Below the pieces are notes generated by a model. The model did not search any database. It was not told the DNA's origin and worked only from the letters and a program-made list of their open reading frames with translations. The position numbers and the translations under genes were made by a program. This document shows, piece by piece, positions 34,551 to 43,707 of a DNA stretch of 64,000 nucleotides. Position 1 is the stretch's first letter. Every line of letters begins with the position of its first letter. This stretch comes from Desulfobacter vibrioformis DSM 8776 (GTDB taxonomy: Bacteria > Desulfobacterota > Desulfobacteria > Desulfobacterales > Desulfobacteraceae): positions 55,822 through 119,821 of the forward strand of contig NZ_JQKJ01000015.1 in NCBI RefSeq assembly GCF_000745975.1. Reading direction: 5' to 3'.

Positions 34551-36113
34551 TCAGCTGTACTTTACAACCCTTCCAAAAGCAATATTCAGTTTTTTCATTC
34601 GTGCTCTTAGGGTAGAGGGATGCAAGTCAAGCCTGTCAGCTGCGCCACCCTTGCCTTCAATTCTTCCCTCAGTTTTTTTTAAAATAGATTGGATGTATTT
34701 TCGTGTCCAATGATCCAGTGCTTCAATATCATCCACATTATCGGCCGGCACCCTGTCCTGGTCTCTTTTCCAATCCCATGCAGGTTTTCGCATGGTCAGG
34801 GGAGGCAGAACATCGTGGAGATTCCCTGTTATCAACACACGTTCAAGTACGTTTTCCAACTCTCTCACATTACCGGGCCATGCATATTGTTGGAGCTGCC
34901 TCATGTAGTTTTCAGACAATTTCAGAGAGGGTCTTATTTTCAGTTCCTTTGATTTTTTGTCAATAAGATGGGTTACCAGGGCAGGAATATCCTCAGACCT
35001 TTGTCGTAACGGCGGAATCATTATTGGGAACACGTTAAGGCGGTACCAGAGATCTTTACGAAACCCACCGATCAGCGCCATATGTTCAAGGTTTTTGTGC
35101 GTGGCACTGATGACACGCACATCCACCGACAGGGGAGTTGTTCCCCCGACCCGCTCGATCTCCTTTTCCTGCAACACCCTCAAAAGCCTTACCTGGGCTG
35201 CCAATGGAAGTTCCCCTACCTCATCCAGGAATATCGTGCCGGTGTGTGCCCTTTCAAAGAGCCCTCTTTTTTGGGAAATAGCCCCGGTAAAGGAACCTTT
35301 TTCGTGGCCGAAAAGTTCGCTGTCAATCAGACCCTCGGGAATGGCGCCGCAGTTCACTTTAATCAGCGGGCAATCCTTTCTTCTGGATCCGCGATGGATG
35401 GCATTGGCCATGACCTCCTTGCCGACACCTGTCTCTCCCAGTAAAAGAACCGGACTGTTCATGGGTGCAACCTGCCTGATCAACCGCATCACATTGGACA
35501 GGCCGAAATCAGCACCGATAATCGTATCTCCGGTTATTTCTATCATTTTCCGATTCAGGTATTCGTTGTCATCTTTCAGCATGTGCTGCAGAAGCTGTAT
35601 CTCCTGATGCTTCAAGACATTACTGATGGCGGAGATCAAGGGGGCATGGAATAAATTGACAAGACGGACATGAACGTCCATATACCTGCGTTTATCTCTT
35701 GCAAACAGAATAAAAGATCCAAGGCGTTTATTTTCAAGTTCAAGATCCATGTAGATGTGAGAAACATCTTGGCTCCAGATTAAAGAGCAGGCGGCTTTGA
35801 CCTCGGGAGGCTCGCAATCAATATCATTAACCATGCGTACTCCAGGGGCCTCCTGCATTTTTCCCTTGAAAAAACTCCACATCTGGAAGGGAAAGTCGAT
35901 TGTTCTGGAGGGCTTTTTCATATCCTCTGGAAACAATACTGCGTGCAGTCTGGCCTTGTTTATTTCGGGATCATACACGCCGAGCAGGATGCCGTCAGCA
36001 GGCATAATGGTTTGAAGATATGCCAGAAACCGCTGCAATGCCGTCTCAATATCAAGGCTGCTGAACAGGTGCAAAGTACCCTGTTTGAAAAAATCATTTT
36101 CGTTAATGCTCAT
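34551..36113 (-). CDS. Sigma-54-dependent activator with N-terminal GAF-like domain
   Basis: The protein of about 520 residues has an N-terminal GAF-like sensory region (about residues 15-180). The AAA+ domain carries Walker A GETGVGKE (226-233), a sigma-54 contact loop GSFTGA (273-278, in place of GAFTGA) and EVGELPLAAQVRLLRVLQE. A Fis-type HTH is at the C-terminus (GGAADRLDLHPSTLRARMKKL). The frame extends to 36260, but ATG 36113 follows GGGGGAG at ideal spacing and was chosen. It is divergent from the V-type ATPase operon, and a sigma-54-like promoter lies between them. That operon is the natural target. The ligand is unknown. Confidence 0.9.
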   Translation of the reverse strand: MSINENDFFKQGTLHLFSSLDIETALQRFLAYLQTIMPADGILLGVYDPEINKARLHAVLFPEDMKKPSRTIDFPFQMWSFFKGKMQEAPGVRMVNDIDCEPPEVKAACSLIWSQDVSHIYMDLELENKRLGSFILFARDKRRYMDVHVRLVNLFHAPLISAISNVLKHQEIQLLQHMLKDDNEYLNRKMIEITGDTIIGADFGLSNVMRLIRQVAPMNSPVLLLGETGVGKEVMANAIHRGSRRKDCPLIKVNCGAIPEGLIDSELFGHEKGSFTGAISQKRGLFERAHTGTIFLDEVGELPLAAQVRLLRVLQEKEIERVGGTTPLSVDVRVISATHKNLEHMALIGGFRKDLWYRLNVFPIMIPPLRQRSEDIPALVTHLIDKKSKELKIRPSLKLSENYMRQLQQYAWPGNVRELENVLERVLITGNLHDVLPPLTMRKPAWDWKRDQDRVPADNVDDIEALDHWTRKYIQSILKKTEGRIEGKGGAADRLDLHPSTLRARMKKLNIAFGRVVKYS

Positions 36114-36242
36114 CTTATACTCCCCCGGCTTGATCATCGAGTTGCACGACCCGCTGCCCGAGTATAACAGATAAACTTCTAAATAAAACAGTTTTGAAAG
36201 GCCATTTGCCATATTTAACAGTATTGACCTGCTAAAATCAAC

Positions 36243-36261
36243 TTGTTGTAAAAATAACAAC
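36243..36261. promoter_or_regulatory. Candidate activator site (inverted repeat)
   Basis: TTGTT (36243-36247) and AACAA (36256-36260), with overlapping GTTGT and ACAAC, form a short interrupted palindrome. It lies about 105 bp upstream of the -24/-12-like element, a usual distance for an enhancer site bound by a sigma-54 activator. The assignment is by position and symmetry only. Confidence 0.3.
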
Positions 36262-36363
36262 CTGGCCCAGTTCGCCCAGCCAGATGGTAAAAGTGATGAT
36301 CAAGCCTGGGAATATTACTTGAGCCATTGTATCAACACACTTAAATCAGAAGGCGTATTACCA

Positions 36364-36379
36364 TGGCATAAAATTTGTA
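36364..36379 (+). promoter_or_regulatory. Sigma-54-like -24/-12 promoter for the V-ATPase operon
   Basis: The sequence TGGCAT-AAAAT-TTGTA has the spacing of the consensus TGGCAC-N5-TTGCA. The -24 GG is intact; the -12 element has GT in place of GC, a weakening difference. Transcription would start near 36391, giving a ~50-nt leader before ATG 36443. The divergent neighbour encodes a sigma-54 activator, which supports the call. Confidence 0.45.
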
Positions 36380-36442
36380 TTATTTTAGTCAAAATATGGA
36401 TAATCAGACAGATTATAGATTCAGACGGGAATAATTTAAAAG

Positions 36443-37099
36443 ATGAAAGAACAGACAGAGGTTAACCTTGATTCCCTCATAAAAAGGCTTCAGGCGGAGG
36501 GCATCAAGAGAGCCGAAGCCTTGGCCGAAGGAATCATCAGCAAGGCGGAAGAGCGCGCTTCTCTTATCCTGAAACAAGCCGAACAGGAGGCAGAAGGGAT
36601 GATGGAGACGGCAAAGGATGAAATAGCCCGGACAGAAAGCACGTTCCGGAAAAACCTTGAGCAGGCGGCGCGTGACGTCATGATCGGTGTGAAGAGATCA
36701 ATAATGGATACGTTTTACGCCCTCCTGCAACAGGAATGTAAAGTAATCCTGTCCGAAACCACCACGTTTGAGACGCTGTTTCTGGCAATTGTTGACGGGT
36801 TGAATAAAGGAAAAGAGGATGCCGGGGAATTTGAGATATGGGTCAGCAATGAAGACAGGGATGCCATATTTTCATTTTTACTTACCGCATTCAAGGATAA
36901 GATGAAAACAGGCATTGACGTAAAGGCAAAGCCGGATATTGGGGCAGGATTTAAAATCGGGGTAAAGGATGAACATATCTATTATGATCTCACCGATGAA
37001 GGCATTGCCGCTCTCATCTCAGCGTATATTACCCCCGGGCTTGAAACCCTGCTTGCGGATGTCGGAATGAAAAAAAAGAAGCCCGGAGATCACAAATGA
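36443..37099 (+). CDS. atpE: V-type ATPase subunit E (peripheral stalk)
   Basis: The 218-residue protein has a long charged coiled coil at the N-terminus (about residues 10-90, e.g. LAEGIISKAEERASLILKQA), followed by a globular C-terminal domain ending in ADVGMKKKKPG. This is the layout of the E subunit of the peripheral stalk in A/V-type ATPases, and it is the first gene of the cluster, as in Chlamydia and Treponema. The stop overlaps the next gene by 4 bp (ATGA). No separate G/H stalk partner is seen. Confidence 0.85.
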   Translation: MKEQTEVNLDSLIKRLQAEGIKRAEALAEGIISKAEERASLILKQAEQEAEGMMETAKDEIARTESTFRKNLEQAARDVMIGVKRSIMDTFYALLQQECKVILSETTTFETLFLAIVDGLNKGKEDAGEFEIWVSNEDRDAIFSFLLTAFKDKMKTGIDVKAKPDIGAGFKIGVKDEHIYYDLTDEGIAALISAYITPGLETLLADVGMKKKKPGDHK

Positions 37100-37635
37100 G
37101 GCGTGCCTATTATTATACCCTTGCCTCTTTGCCATCTCTCTTTTTTGCTTCCCCGCTGCCGTTAACCATAAAGGATTTTTTTTCACAGTGCCGGTTTGAA
37201 CTTACTTCCTCAGATTTTACCATTCTTCAATCTGCACAACTTTGTCCCAGTGATGATGCGCCGCTGCCTTTTCTAAAAAAATGGTATAACCGGGAGCGGC
37301 AGATACGTAATGAACTTGTCCGGCTCAGGGCCCGGAAACTGGGCTGGGATGCCGGCAGATACTTGCGTAAAGGGGAGGATGGGCAAACTGCTGTGAAATT
37401 TGCCCGGGATATCTTTTCAATGGATTCACCGGATGGTGCGGAAATGCGCCTGGACCAGGCAAGATGGAACTATCTGAGCGAAATGGAATCAAATCATTAT
37501 TTTGATCTTGAAAAACTGATCAGTTACGCGTTGAAGCTGAAAATAAATGAAAAGATATTAGGTCTTGATCCCCAAAAAGGATGGGAGAAACAGGAAGCGA
37601 TCCTTGCCTGTTTACCCGGCCACATTAACCTGTAA
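37096..37635 (+). CDS. DUF2764 family protein of bacterial V-ATPase clusters
   Basis: The 179-residue protein (RRAYYYTLASLPSLFF...) matches the DUF2764 family, which occurs almost only between subunits E and A of bacterial V-type ATPase operons. It has been suspected to take the place of subunit C, the connector between the rotor and V1. This is inference from gene order and from the lack of a recognisable subunit C here. Conserved features include the initial YYYTLASLP and NHYFDLEKLISYALKLKI near the C-terminus. Confidence 0.82.
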   Translation: MRRAYYYTLASLPSLFFASPLPLTIKDFFSQCRFELTSSDFTILQSAQLCPSDDAPLPFLKKWYNRERQIRNELVRLRARKLGWDAGRYLRKGEDGQTAVKFARDIFSMDSPDGAEMRLDQARWNYLSEMESNHYFDLEKLISYALKLKINEKILGLDPQKGWEKQEAILACLPGHINL

Positions 37636-37648
37636 CTTCTGGGTGACC

Positions 37649-39523
37649 ATGAAACGTACCGGCAACATATACGGCATAAACAAGAATCTGATCACCGTCG
37701 AGTTTGAGGACAATGTCCTGCAGAACGAGATCGGCTATGCGCGGATAGGTGAAAGCCACATCCGGCTCAAGGCGGAAATCATCAGAATAAAAGGAAACAG
37801 GGCCGATCTTCAGGTCTTTGAAGAGACCCGGGGACTGCGTCAGGGGGATCTTGTGGAATTTACGGGAAGCCTTTTGTCGGCAGAACTTGGGCCCGGCCTT
37901 TTGGGGCAGTTTTTTGACGGCATGCAAAATCCCCTGGAAAAGCTTGCCGACAAATACGGTGAATTTCTTGAAAGGGGGGAATATTTGCCCCCCCTTGACG
38001 AGGACCGGTTGTGGCCATTTACGCCTGTTGTAAAAAAAGGGGCAACAGTACAGGCCGGAGATACGCTTGGAACCGTTCCCGAGGGCATCATCACCCATAA
38101 AATCATGGTGCCGTTTTATCTGAAGGGGCGATATGAAATTACAACTGTCTCTGCCCCCATGGCCTATCATATCAAAGATACCATAGCGGTTTTAAAGGAT
38201 CAGAAAGGAGATTCCCACCCCATTACCATGAGGTTTCAATGGCCCGTCAAAAAGGCTGTGGAGATCTATGAAGAGCGCCTGGAACCGCGTGAACCTTTAA
38301 TCACCCAGATTCGTATCATAGACACCCTTTTTCCGGTTGCCAAAGGAGGGACCTATTGTACGCCGGGTCCTTTTGGGGCGGGAAAAACCGTTCTGCAGCA
38401 GATAACAAGCCGGAACGCCCAAGCCGATATTGTGATCATAGCCGCTTGTGGTGAACGGGCCGGTGAAATCGTGGAAACCATCAATGAGTTTCCGAAACTT
38501 ATTGATCCCAGGACAGGGAGATCCCTCCTGGAAAGAACGATAATTGTGGGCAATACCAGCTCCATGCCGGTGGCCGCCCGTGAATCCTCAATTTACACGG
38601 CTGTAACCATGGCAGAGTATTACAGGCAGATGGGATATGATGTGATCCTGCTTGCAGATTCCACATCCCGGTGGGCCCAGGCCATGCGGGAAAGATCCGG
38701 CCGGCTTGAAGAGATACCGGGAGAAGAGGCTTTTCCAGCCTATCTTGAATCAATTGTGGCAAATTTTTATGAACGTGCAGGCAGGGTGCGCATGAAGGAC
38801 GGCAGTATCGGTTCCATCACCATCGGCGGCACGGTAAGCCCTGCTGGCGGCAATTTTGATGAACCTGTGACCCAGGCGACATTGAAGGCTGTGGGGGCCT
38901 TTCACGCCCTGTCCAGGGAGAGGTCGGATGCCCGCAGATATCCGGCCATAGATCCCCTGGAAAGCTGGAGCAAATATACCGGTGTGATCGAAAAGGATGC
39001 CGGCACAAAGATGATCAGACTGTTGAACCGGGCATATGAAGTCTCACAAATGATGAAAGTGGTGGGAGAAGAAGGCACTCCCATGGATGACTTTGTACTT
39101 TACTTAAAGGGGGAATTCTTTGACAGCGTCTATCTGCAGCAGAATGCCTTTGACCCCATTGACGGTGCAACATCACGGGAACGGCAATTGAACTGCTTTG
39201 GCATGATGGAACACATCATAAACACCCGGGTGACATTTAAGAATAAGGACGAAGCCAGATCGGTCTTCAGCAGACTTCGCTCCCTTTTCATAGAGTACAA
39301 TGCCTCTCAATGGGAAAGTGATGAGATGAAAACCCATGCCTCCCAAATTACAAATTACCTGAATGAATACTGCCGGGAAAACAGAGCGGACGGATTCATG
39401 CTCCATGACAAACCCTTTATGGAAAATCACCTGGATTCCACATTTGTACGGGCCAAAAATTTTAAGAACTTAAATGACGGAATCCCTGTGCATAGGGAGG
39501 AAGATGCTGAAAGTATACAATAA
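37649..39523 (+). CDS. atpA: V-type ATPase catalytic subunit A
   Basis: The 624-residue subunit starts [19 protein letters not shown]. It has the long non-homologous insert typical of A subunits before the catalytic core. Walker A is GPFGAGKT (240-247) with Lys245, and [15 protein letters not shown] and [25 protein letters not shown] follow. The frame opens earlier (37565), but that part overlaps the DUF2764 gene; ATG 37649 was chosen. Together with B it forms the hexameric ATPase head. Confidence 0.95.
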   Translation: MKRTGNIYGINKNLITVEFEDNVLQNEIGYARIGESHIRLKAEIIRIKGNRADLQVFEETRGLRQGDLVEFTGSLLSAELGPGLLGQFFDGMQNPLEKLADKYGEFLERGEYLPPLDEDRLWPFTPVVKKGATVQAGDTLGTVPEGIITHKIMVPFYLKGRYEITTVSAPMAYHIKDTIAVLKDQKGDSHPITMRFQWPVKKAVEIYEERLEPREPLITQIRIIDTLFPVAKGGTYCTPGPFGAGKTVLQQITSRNAQADIVIIAACGERAGEIVETINEFPKLIDPRTGRSLLERTIIVGNTSSMPVAARESSIYTAVTMAEYYRQMGYDVILLADSTSRWAQAMRERSGRLEEIPGEEAFPAYLESIVANFYERAGRVRMKDGSIGSITIGGTVSPAGGNFDEPVTQATLKAVGAFHALSRERSDARRYPAIDPLESWSKYTGVIEKDAGTKMIRLLNRAYEVSQMMKVVGEEGTPMDDFVLYLKGEFFDSVYLQQNAFDPIDGATSRERQLNCFGMMEHIINTRVTFKNKDEARSVFSRLRSLFIEYNASQWESDEMKTHASQITNYLNEYCRENRADGFMLHDKPFMENHLDSTFVRAKNFKNLNDGIPVHREEDAESIQ

Positions 39524-40805
39524 AATCATTCAGATATCAGGCAATGTCATTGTCCTGAATGCCCGGAATATCACATACGGAGAGCTGGCAGTCATCTCTT
39601 CAAGGGAGCAGTCATCCCTTGCTGAAGTGATACGGATTGATGGAGACCGGATATATCTTCAGGTATTTGCCGGCAGCAGCGGCATCTCCACCAATGATGA
39701 GGTCCGTTTCACAGGTGCGCCCATGAGAACCTCTTTTTCTGAGAATCTTCTTGGGAGGGTTTTTAACGGCATCGGGAAACCAAGGGACAACGGTCCTGAT
39801 CTCAGGGAAAATCCGGTGGACATCGGCGGCCCCACGGTAAATCCGTCAAAGCGGATTGTGCCCTCCAGGATGATACATACCGGGATCCCCATGATTGATC
39901 TCTTTAATTCCCTGGTGGAGTCCCAGAAGATTTCAATTTTCACCACCTCGGGAGAGCCCTACAACGAACTGCTGGTAAGGATCGCCATGCAGGCGGAGGT
40001 TGACATCATTGTCCTTGGCGGCATGGGACTGCGATTTGACGACTATCTGTTTTTCAGACACACCCTTGCCGAACAGGGAGCGCTGAACAGGTCTGTTCTT
40101 TATGTGCATACAGCAGCAGATCCCACGGTTGAATGTCTCACGGTGCCGGACCTGTGCCTTGCGGTGTCAGAACGGTTCGCTCTTGGGGGCAAAAGAGTTC
40201 TGGTCCTGTTGACGGATATGAAAAACTTCTGTGACTCCCTCAAGGAGATCGCCATTATCATGGAGCAGGTGCCCTCCAACAGGGGATATCCCGGAGATCT
40301 TTACAGCCAGCTGGCATGCCGGTACGAAAAGGCAGTGGATTTCAAAGATGCCGGTTCCGTGACCATCCTTTCGGTAACCACCATGCCTGGAAATGATGTC
40401 ACCCATCCTGTGCCCGATAATACCGGGTACATCACCGAAGGGCAATATTACCTGAACAACGGCCGCATAGAACCCTTTGGCTCTTTGAGCCGGTTAAAAC
40501 AGCTTGTCAACAAAAATACCCGGGAAGACCATAGAGCCCTGATGGACAATATGGTGCAGCTCTATGCAGATTACCAGGAGACACTGGAAAAACGTTCCAT
40601 GGGATTTCGCATGTCATCATGGGATGAAAAGCTTTTAAAATACGGCACTGCCTTTGAAGCTCAATTAATGGATCTCTCTGTGAATATTCATCTGTTTGAG
40701 GCCCTTGACAGGGGGTGGCAGATTCTGGCCGATTGTTTTGCGCCCAATGAAACAGGCCTTAAAAACGAACTGGTTACCCGGTTCTGGCCTGGGGTTAAAA
40801 AATGA
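39504..40805 (+). CDS. atpB: V-type ATPase regulatory subunit B
   Basis: The 433-residue subunit starts [15 protein letters not shown], with an AGGGAGGAAG site inside the end of atpA (20-bp overlap). The P-loop region is degenerate ([15 protein letters not shown]), as expected for the non-catalytic B subunit. Conserved [32 protein letters not shown] and [13 protein letters not shown] are seen. It contributes the arginine-finger side of the nucleotide sites. Confidence 0.95.
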   Translation: MLKVYNKIIQISGNVIVLNARNITYGELAVISSREQSSLAEVIRIDGDRIYLQVFAGSSGISTNDEVRFTGAPMRTSFSENLLGRVFNGIGKPRDNGPDLRENPVDIGGPTVNPSKRIVPSRMIHTGIPMIDLFNSLVESQKISIFTTSGEPYNELLVRIAMQAEVDIIVLGGMGLRFDDYLFFRHTLAEQGALNRSVLYVHTAADPTVECLTVPDLCLAVSERFALGGKRVLVLLTDMKNFCDSLKEIAIIMEQVPSNRGYPGDLYSQLACRYEKAVDFKDAGSVTILSVTTMPGNDVTHPVPDNTGYITEGQYYLNNGRIEPFGSLSRLKQLVNKNTREDHRALMDNMVQLYADYQETLEKRSMGFRMSSWDEKLLKYGTAFEAQLMDLSVNIHLFEALDRGWQILADCFAPNETGLKNELVTRFWPGVKK

Positions 40806-41404
40806 AAAAAGTTAAACTGACAAAACCTGAGCTGAAAAAGCAAAAGGACAGCCTGAAACGATTTCAGAGATATCTGCCCACCTTGCAGATAAAAAAACAG
40901 CTTCTGCAGCTTGAGATGGGAAGGATATTAAGGGATATCAAAGAGATAAATGGGGAAATCGCCAGGATAAAAGAGAGTATAAACCCTTGGGCCGGTTATC
41001 TTGCCCAAGGGATAGATCTTTCTCAATTATTGGTTATTGACGGGATTGAGACAAAAAAGGTCAATGTCACAGGTGTGGATATTCCCGTGTTTGTGGCGGC
41101 ACACATACATATTGAAGAATATGATCTTTTTGAATATCCCCTGTGGGTGGACAAGGCACTGGAAATATTGCAGGCGCTTGTGATCCTGACTGCCCGGCGT
41201 ATCATCCTTGAGGCCCAGTTTCGTCTGCTTTCAGTGGAACTTCAAATCACCTCCCAGCGCGTAAATCTTTTTGAAAAGGTGAAAATTCCGGAAGCTGAAA
41301 ACGCCATAAAAAAAATATCCATCCACATGGCAGAGCAGATGGCAACCGCCGTGGGCTGGGCGCGCATCGCAAGAAAGAAAATTCAGGCACAGGAACGCAA
41401 ATGA
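40802..41404 (+). CDS. atpD: V-type ATPase subunit D (central stalk)
   Basis: The 200-residue protein has long N- and C-terminal helices, expected to form the rotating central coiled coil ([20 protein letters not shown] and [29 protein letters not shown]). The start overlaps the atpB stop by 4 bp and its stop overlaps the next start by 4 bp, so the genes are translationally coupled. Confidence 0.92.
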   Translation: MKKVKLTKPELKKQKDSLKRFQRYLPTLQIKKQLLQLEMGRILRDIKEINGEIARIKESINPWAGYLAQGIDLSQLLVIDGIETKKVNVTGVDIPVFVAAHIHIEEYDLFEYPLWVDKALEILQALVILTARRIILEAQFRLLSVELQITSQRVNLFEKVKIPEAENAIKKISIHMAEQMATAVGWARIARKKIQAQERK

Positions 41405-43224
41405 TCGAACCGATGAAAAAAGTAACTCTGCTGGCCGGTGCTTCGTGGGAAGATGAAATCCTGAATGCCCTGAGAGAAACAGGGATTTTTCACATCCGGC
41501 TACCAGAAAATGCCGGCGCCCCTGATGTGACTATAAAAAAGGACGTGACTGTAGAAAACAGGCTGGGGAATAATATGTTGCTGATTCAGGAGGCCCTTGG
41601 TCTCATCCCCCAGGCAGTGAAAGCCAAACCCTGTAAAGGAGATGAAGACGGAATCGTCCTGGCCCGGGAGTTATGCAGTAAAACCAAAGAGGCATTCTCC
41701 CTGGAAGCACAGATTCAGGAGCTGGAAAAGGCGTATGAGGACCAAAAGATATGGGGACAGTTTGATCCCCATGACATTGAGCAGTTGAAAGATCACTCAA
41801 TTTTCATCCGTCTTTTTAAGGCCCGTAAAAAAGAGCTGGGGCAGCTTCCCGCTGATATTGCACGTGTGGTTATCCATACCCGGGGTGCAATGGCATACTT
41901 TGCGGTTGTGACCTGTCATGAGCCGCTCTGCCCCATTCCTTTCCATGAAATCAGTATGCCAGAGCAGAGCCTTTCCCATTTAGCGCGGATGCTTGAACAA
42001 AAAAGAGAAGCACTTGAAACCATCCAAAAAAGAATTTTGGAACTTTATGGTGCGGCCCCATATATGGCCCGTTCCCTGAACGAATGTAAAGCGCTTTTAG
42101 CCTATGAGAATGCGCGGAATGCCATGGTCAGAAGAGGAGACATTATATATCTGCAAGGGTATTGTCCCACCTGCTTTACCGGGAAGCTGAAAGAACGTGC
42201 AGACATCGAAAAATGGGGTATTGTGATTGAAAATCCAGGACCGGAAGAAACAGTTCCATCCCTGGTCCGGTATTCAAAACTGACCCATCTTTTCAGGCCG
42301 GTCATGGCATTCATAGGGGTCCTGCCCGGATACCGGGAATATGATGCCAATGGGCCTTTCCTGTTTTTTTTCACCCTGTTTTTCGCGATGATCATAGGTG
42401 ACGCAGGGTATGGGGTCATGATACTGGCTGCCACGTTTTTCCATGCAAAACGATCTGCTGCGCCTCACAAGGATCTCATTCCCCTTTTGTATCTGCTCTC
42501 TTTATCCACCATGGTCTGGGGCGCGTTGACCGGCAGCTGGTTCGGAGTGGAAGCCTTAAGAAATTTCCCTTTATTTAAAGCCATGATTATTCCTTCCATG
42601 GACACGTTCTCCGACACAAGCCAGCCTTTCATCATACATCTGTGCTTTCTCATTGGCGCGGTCCAGCTCTCCTTTGCCCATTGCCGGCGCATTCTCAATA
42701 CCTTTCCCCATATCAGATTTCTGGCGGAAACAGGCTGGTTCTTTTTAATATGGGCAATTTATTTCATTGTCCGTGTTCTTGTGCTCAATCAGCCTTTTTC
42801 TCCATTGGGGTATTATTGTCTTATTGCAGCGCTCTGCCTTATCATCTGTTTCGGGCAGCAGAAAGAGGATGGTTTTTTCAAAGGGCTGGCAAGGAGTGTT
42901 GTCCGGCTGCCCCTGGATATCATTACCTGGATAGGCAACCTTTCCGATCTTGTCTCCTATGTGCGGCTCTTTGCCGTGGGTATGTCCACAAAAGAGGTGG
43001 CTGTGGCTTTTAACAACATGGCTTTCAATATCGGTTTTGACACGCTGCCGGCGATGTTTTCGGCGGTTCTCGTACTTCTGGGCGGCCATTCGGTGAATCT
43101 TCTTCTGGGTGCCATGGCCATCCTGGTGCATGGCATCCGGTTGAATGTACTGGAATTTTCAAAACATTTGAATATTGAATGGTCAGGGGTACCCTATGAC
43201 CCTTTCCGGGAACCGGAACCATAA
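41401..43224 (+). CDS. atpI: V-type ATPase membrane subunit I (a-type)
   Basis: The 607-residue subunit has a soluble N-terminal half that contacts the stalk and a C-terminal half with about seven membrane segments. Seen motifs are GDAGYGVMIL, GALTGSWFGVEAL and VSYVRLFAVGMSTKEVAVAFNNMAF. The last holds the conserved arginine that faces the rotor glutamate during ion transfer. It forms the ion half-channels with the K ring. Confidence 0.93.
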   Translation: MIEPMKKVTLLAGASWEDEILNALRETGIFHIRLPENAGAPDVTIKKDVTVENRLGNNMLLIQEALGLIPQAVKAKPCKGDEDGIVLARELCSKTKEAFSLEAQIQELEKAYEDQKIWGQFDPHDIEQLKDHSIFIRLFKARKKELGQLPADIARVVIHTRGAMAYFAVVTCHEPLCPIPFHEISMPEQSLSHLARMLEQKREALETIQKRILELYGAAPYMARSLNECKALLAYENARNAMVRRGDIIYLQGYCPTCFTGKLKERADIEKWGIVIENPGPEETVPSLVRYSKLTHLFRPVMAFIGVLPGYREYDANGPFLFFFTLFFAMIIGDAGYGVMILAATFFHAKRSAAPHKDLIPLLYLLSLSTMVWGALTGSWFGVEALRNFPLFKAMIIPSMDTFSDTSQPFIIHLCFLIGAVQLSFAHCRRILNTFPHIRFLAETGWFFLIWAIYFIVRVLVLNQPFSPLGYYCLIAALCLIICFGQQKEDGFFKGLARSVVRLPLDIITWIGNLSDLVSYVRLFAVGMSTKEVAVAFNNMAFNIGFDTLPAMFSAVLVLLGGHSVNLLLGAMAILVHGIRLNVLEFSKHLNIEWSGVPYDPFREPEP

Positions 43225-43244
43225 AAATTAAAAGGAAAATATAC

Positions 43245-43688
43245 ATGGAATTTCTGAACAGTCTTGGTGACACCGGTTTTGTTCTTGTTCTTTTTGCTGC
43301 TGCCGTTGGCTCGGCATTTGGCACGATGGCCGCGGGTATGGGAGCACTTGGTGCATGGAAAAAATGTTATCTGCAGAATAAAACAGCGCCGTTTATTCTG
43401 GTGACCTTTGTGGGAGCGCCCCTGTCCCAGACAATTTACGGTATGATTTTAATGAATGCTTTAATAGCGGCGCCTGCCACTGTGTCCGGCGTTGTAAAGC
43501 TCTTTGTGGGGCTGGCCGGTGGGATTGCAATGGGCCTTTCGGCCTGGTTACAGGGCAGGGCCGGCGCCATGGCTTCAGATGCATTGGCTGAAACGGAAAA
43601 AGGGTTTGGTAATTATATGATGGTGCTTGGCATTATTGAAACCGTTGCCCTCTTTGTCATGGTTTTCCTGATGACCGGTTTGAAATAG
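43245..43688 (+). CDS. atpK: V-type ATPase rotor ring subunit K
   Basis: The 147-residue proteolipid has four membrane helices, i.e. two fused hairpins. The ion-carrying Glu132 (LGIIETVALF) is in the last helix, and the first hairpin lacks an acidic residue, as in NtpK. Ser61-Gln62 (APLSQTIYG), Gln103 (WLQGRAGA) and Glu132 line up with Thr64, Gln65, Gln110 and Glu139 of the Enterococcus hirae Na+ ring (alignment by eye from memory). A sodium-translocating ring is therefore likely, but not proven. Confidence 0.92.
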   Translation: MEFLNSLGDTGFVLVLFAAAVGSAFGTMAAGMGALGAWKKCYLQNKTAPFILVTFVGAPLSQTIYGMILMNALIAAPATVSGVVKLFVGLAGGIAMGLSAWLQGRAGAMASDALAETEKGFGNYMMVLGIIETVALFVMVFLMTGLK

Positions 43689-43707
43689 TTGTCGTCAAGG
43701 AATATGT

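Larger units (their letters stand above)
36114..36442. other. Regulatory intergenic region between activator and V-ATPase operon
   Basis: These 329 bp separate the divergent sigma-54 activator and ATPase subunit E. They hold an inverted repeat (36243-36261) and a -24/-12-like element (36364-36379). There is no supported coding sequence. Confidence 0.6.
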
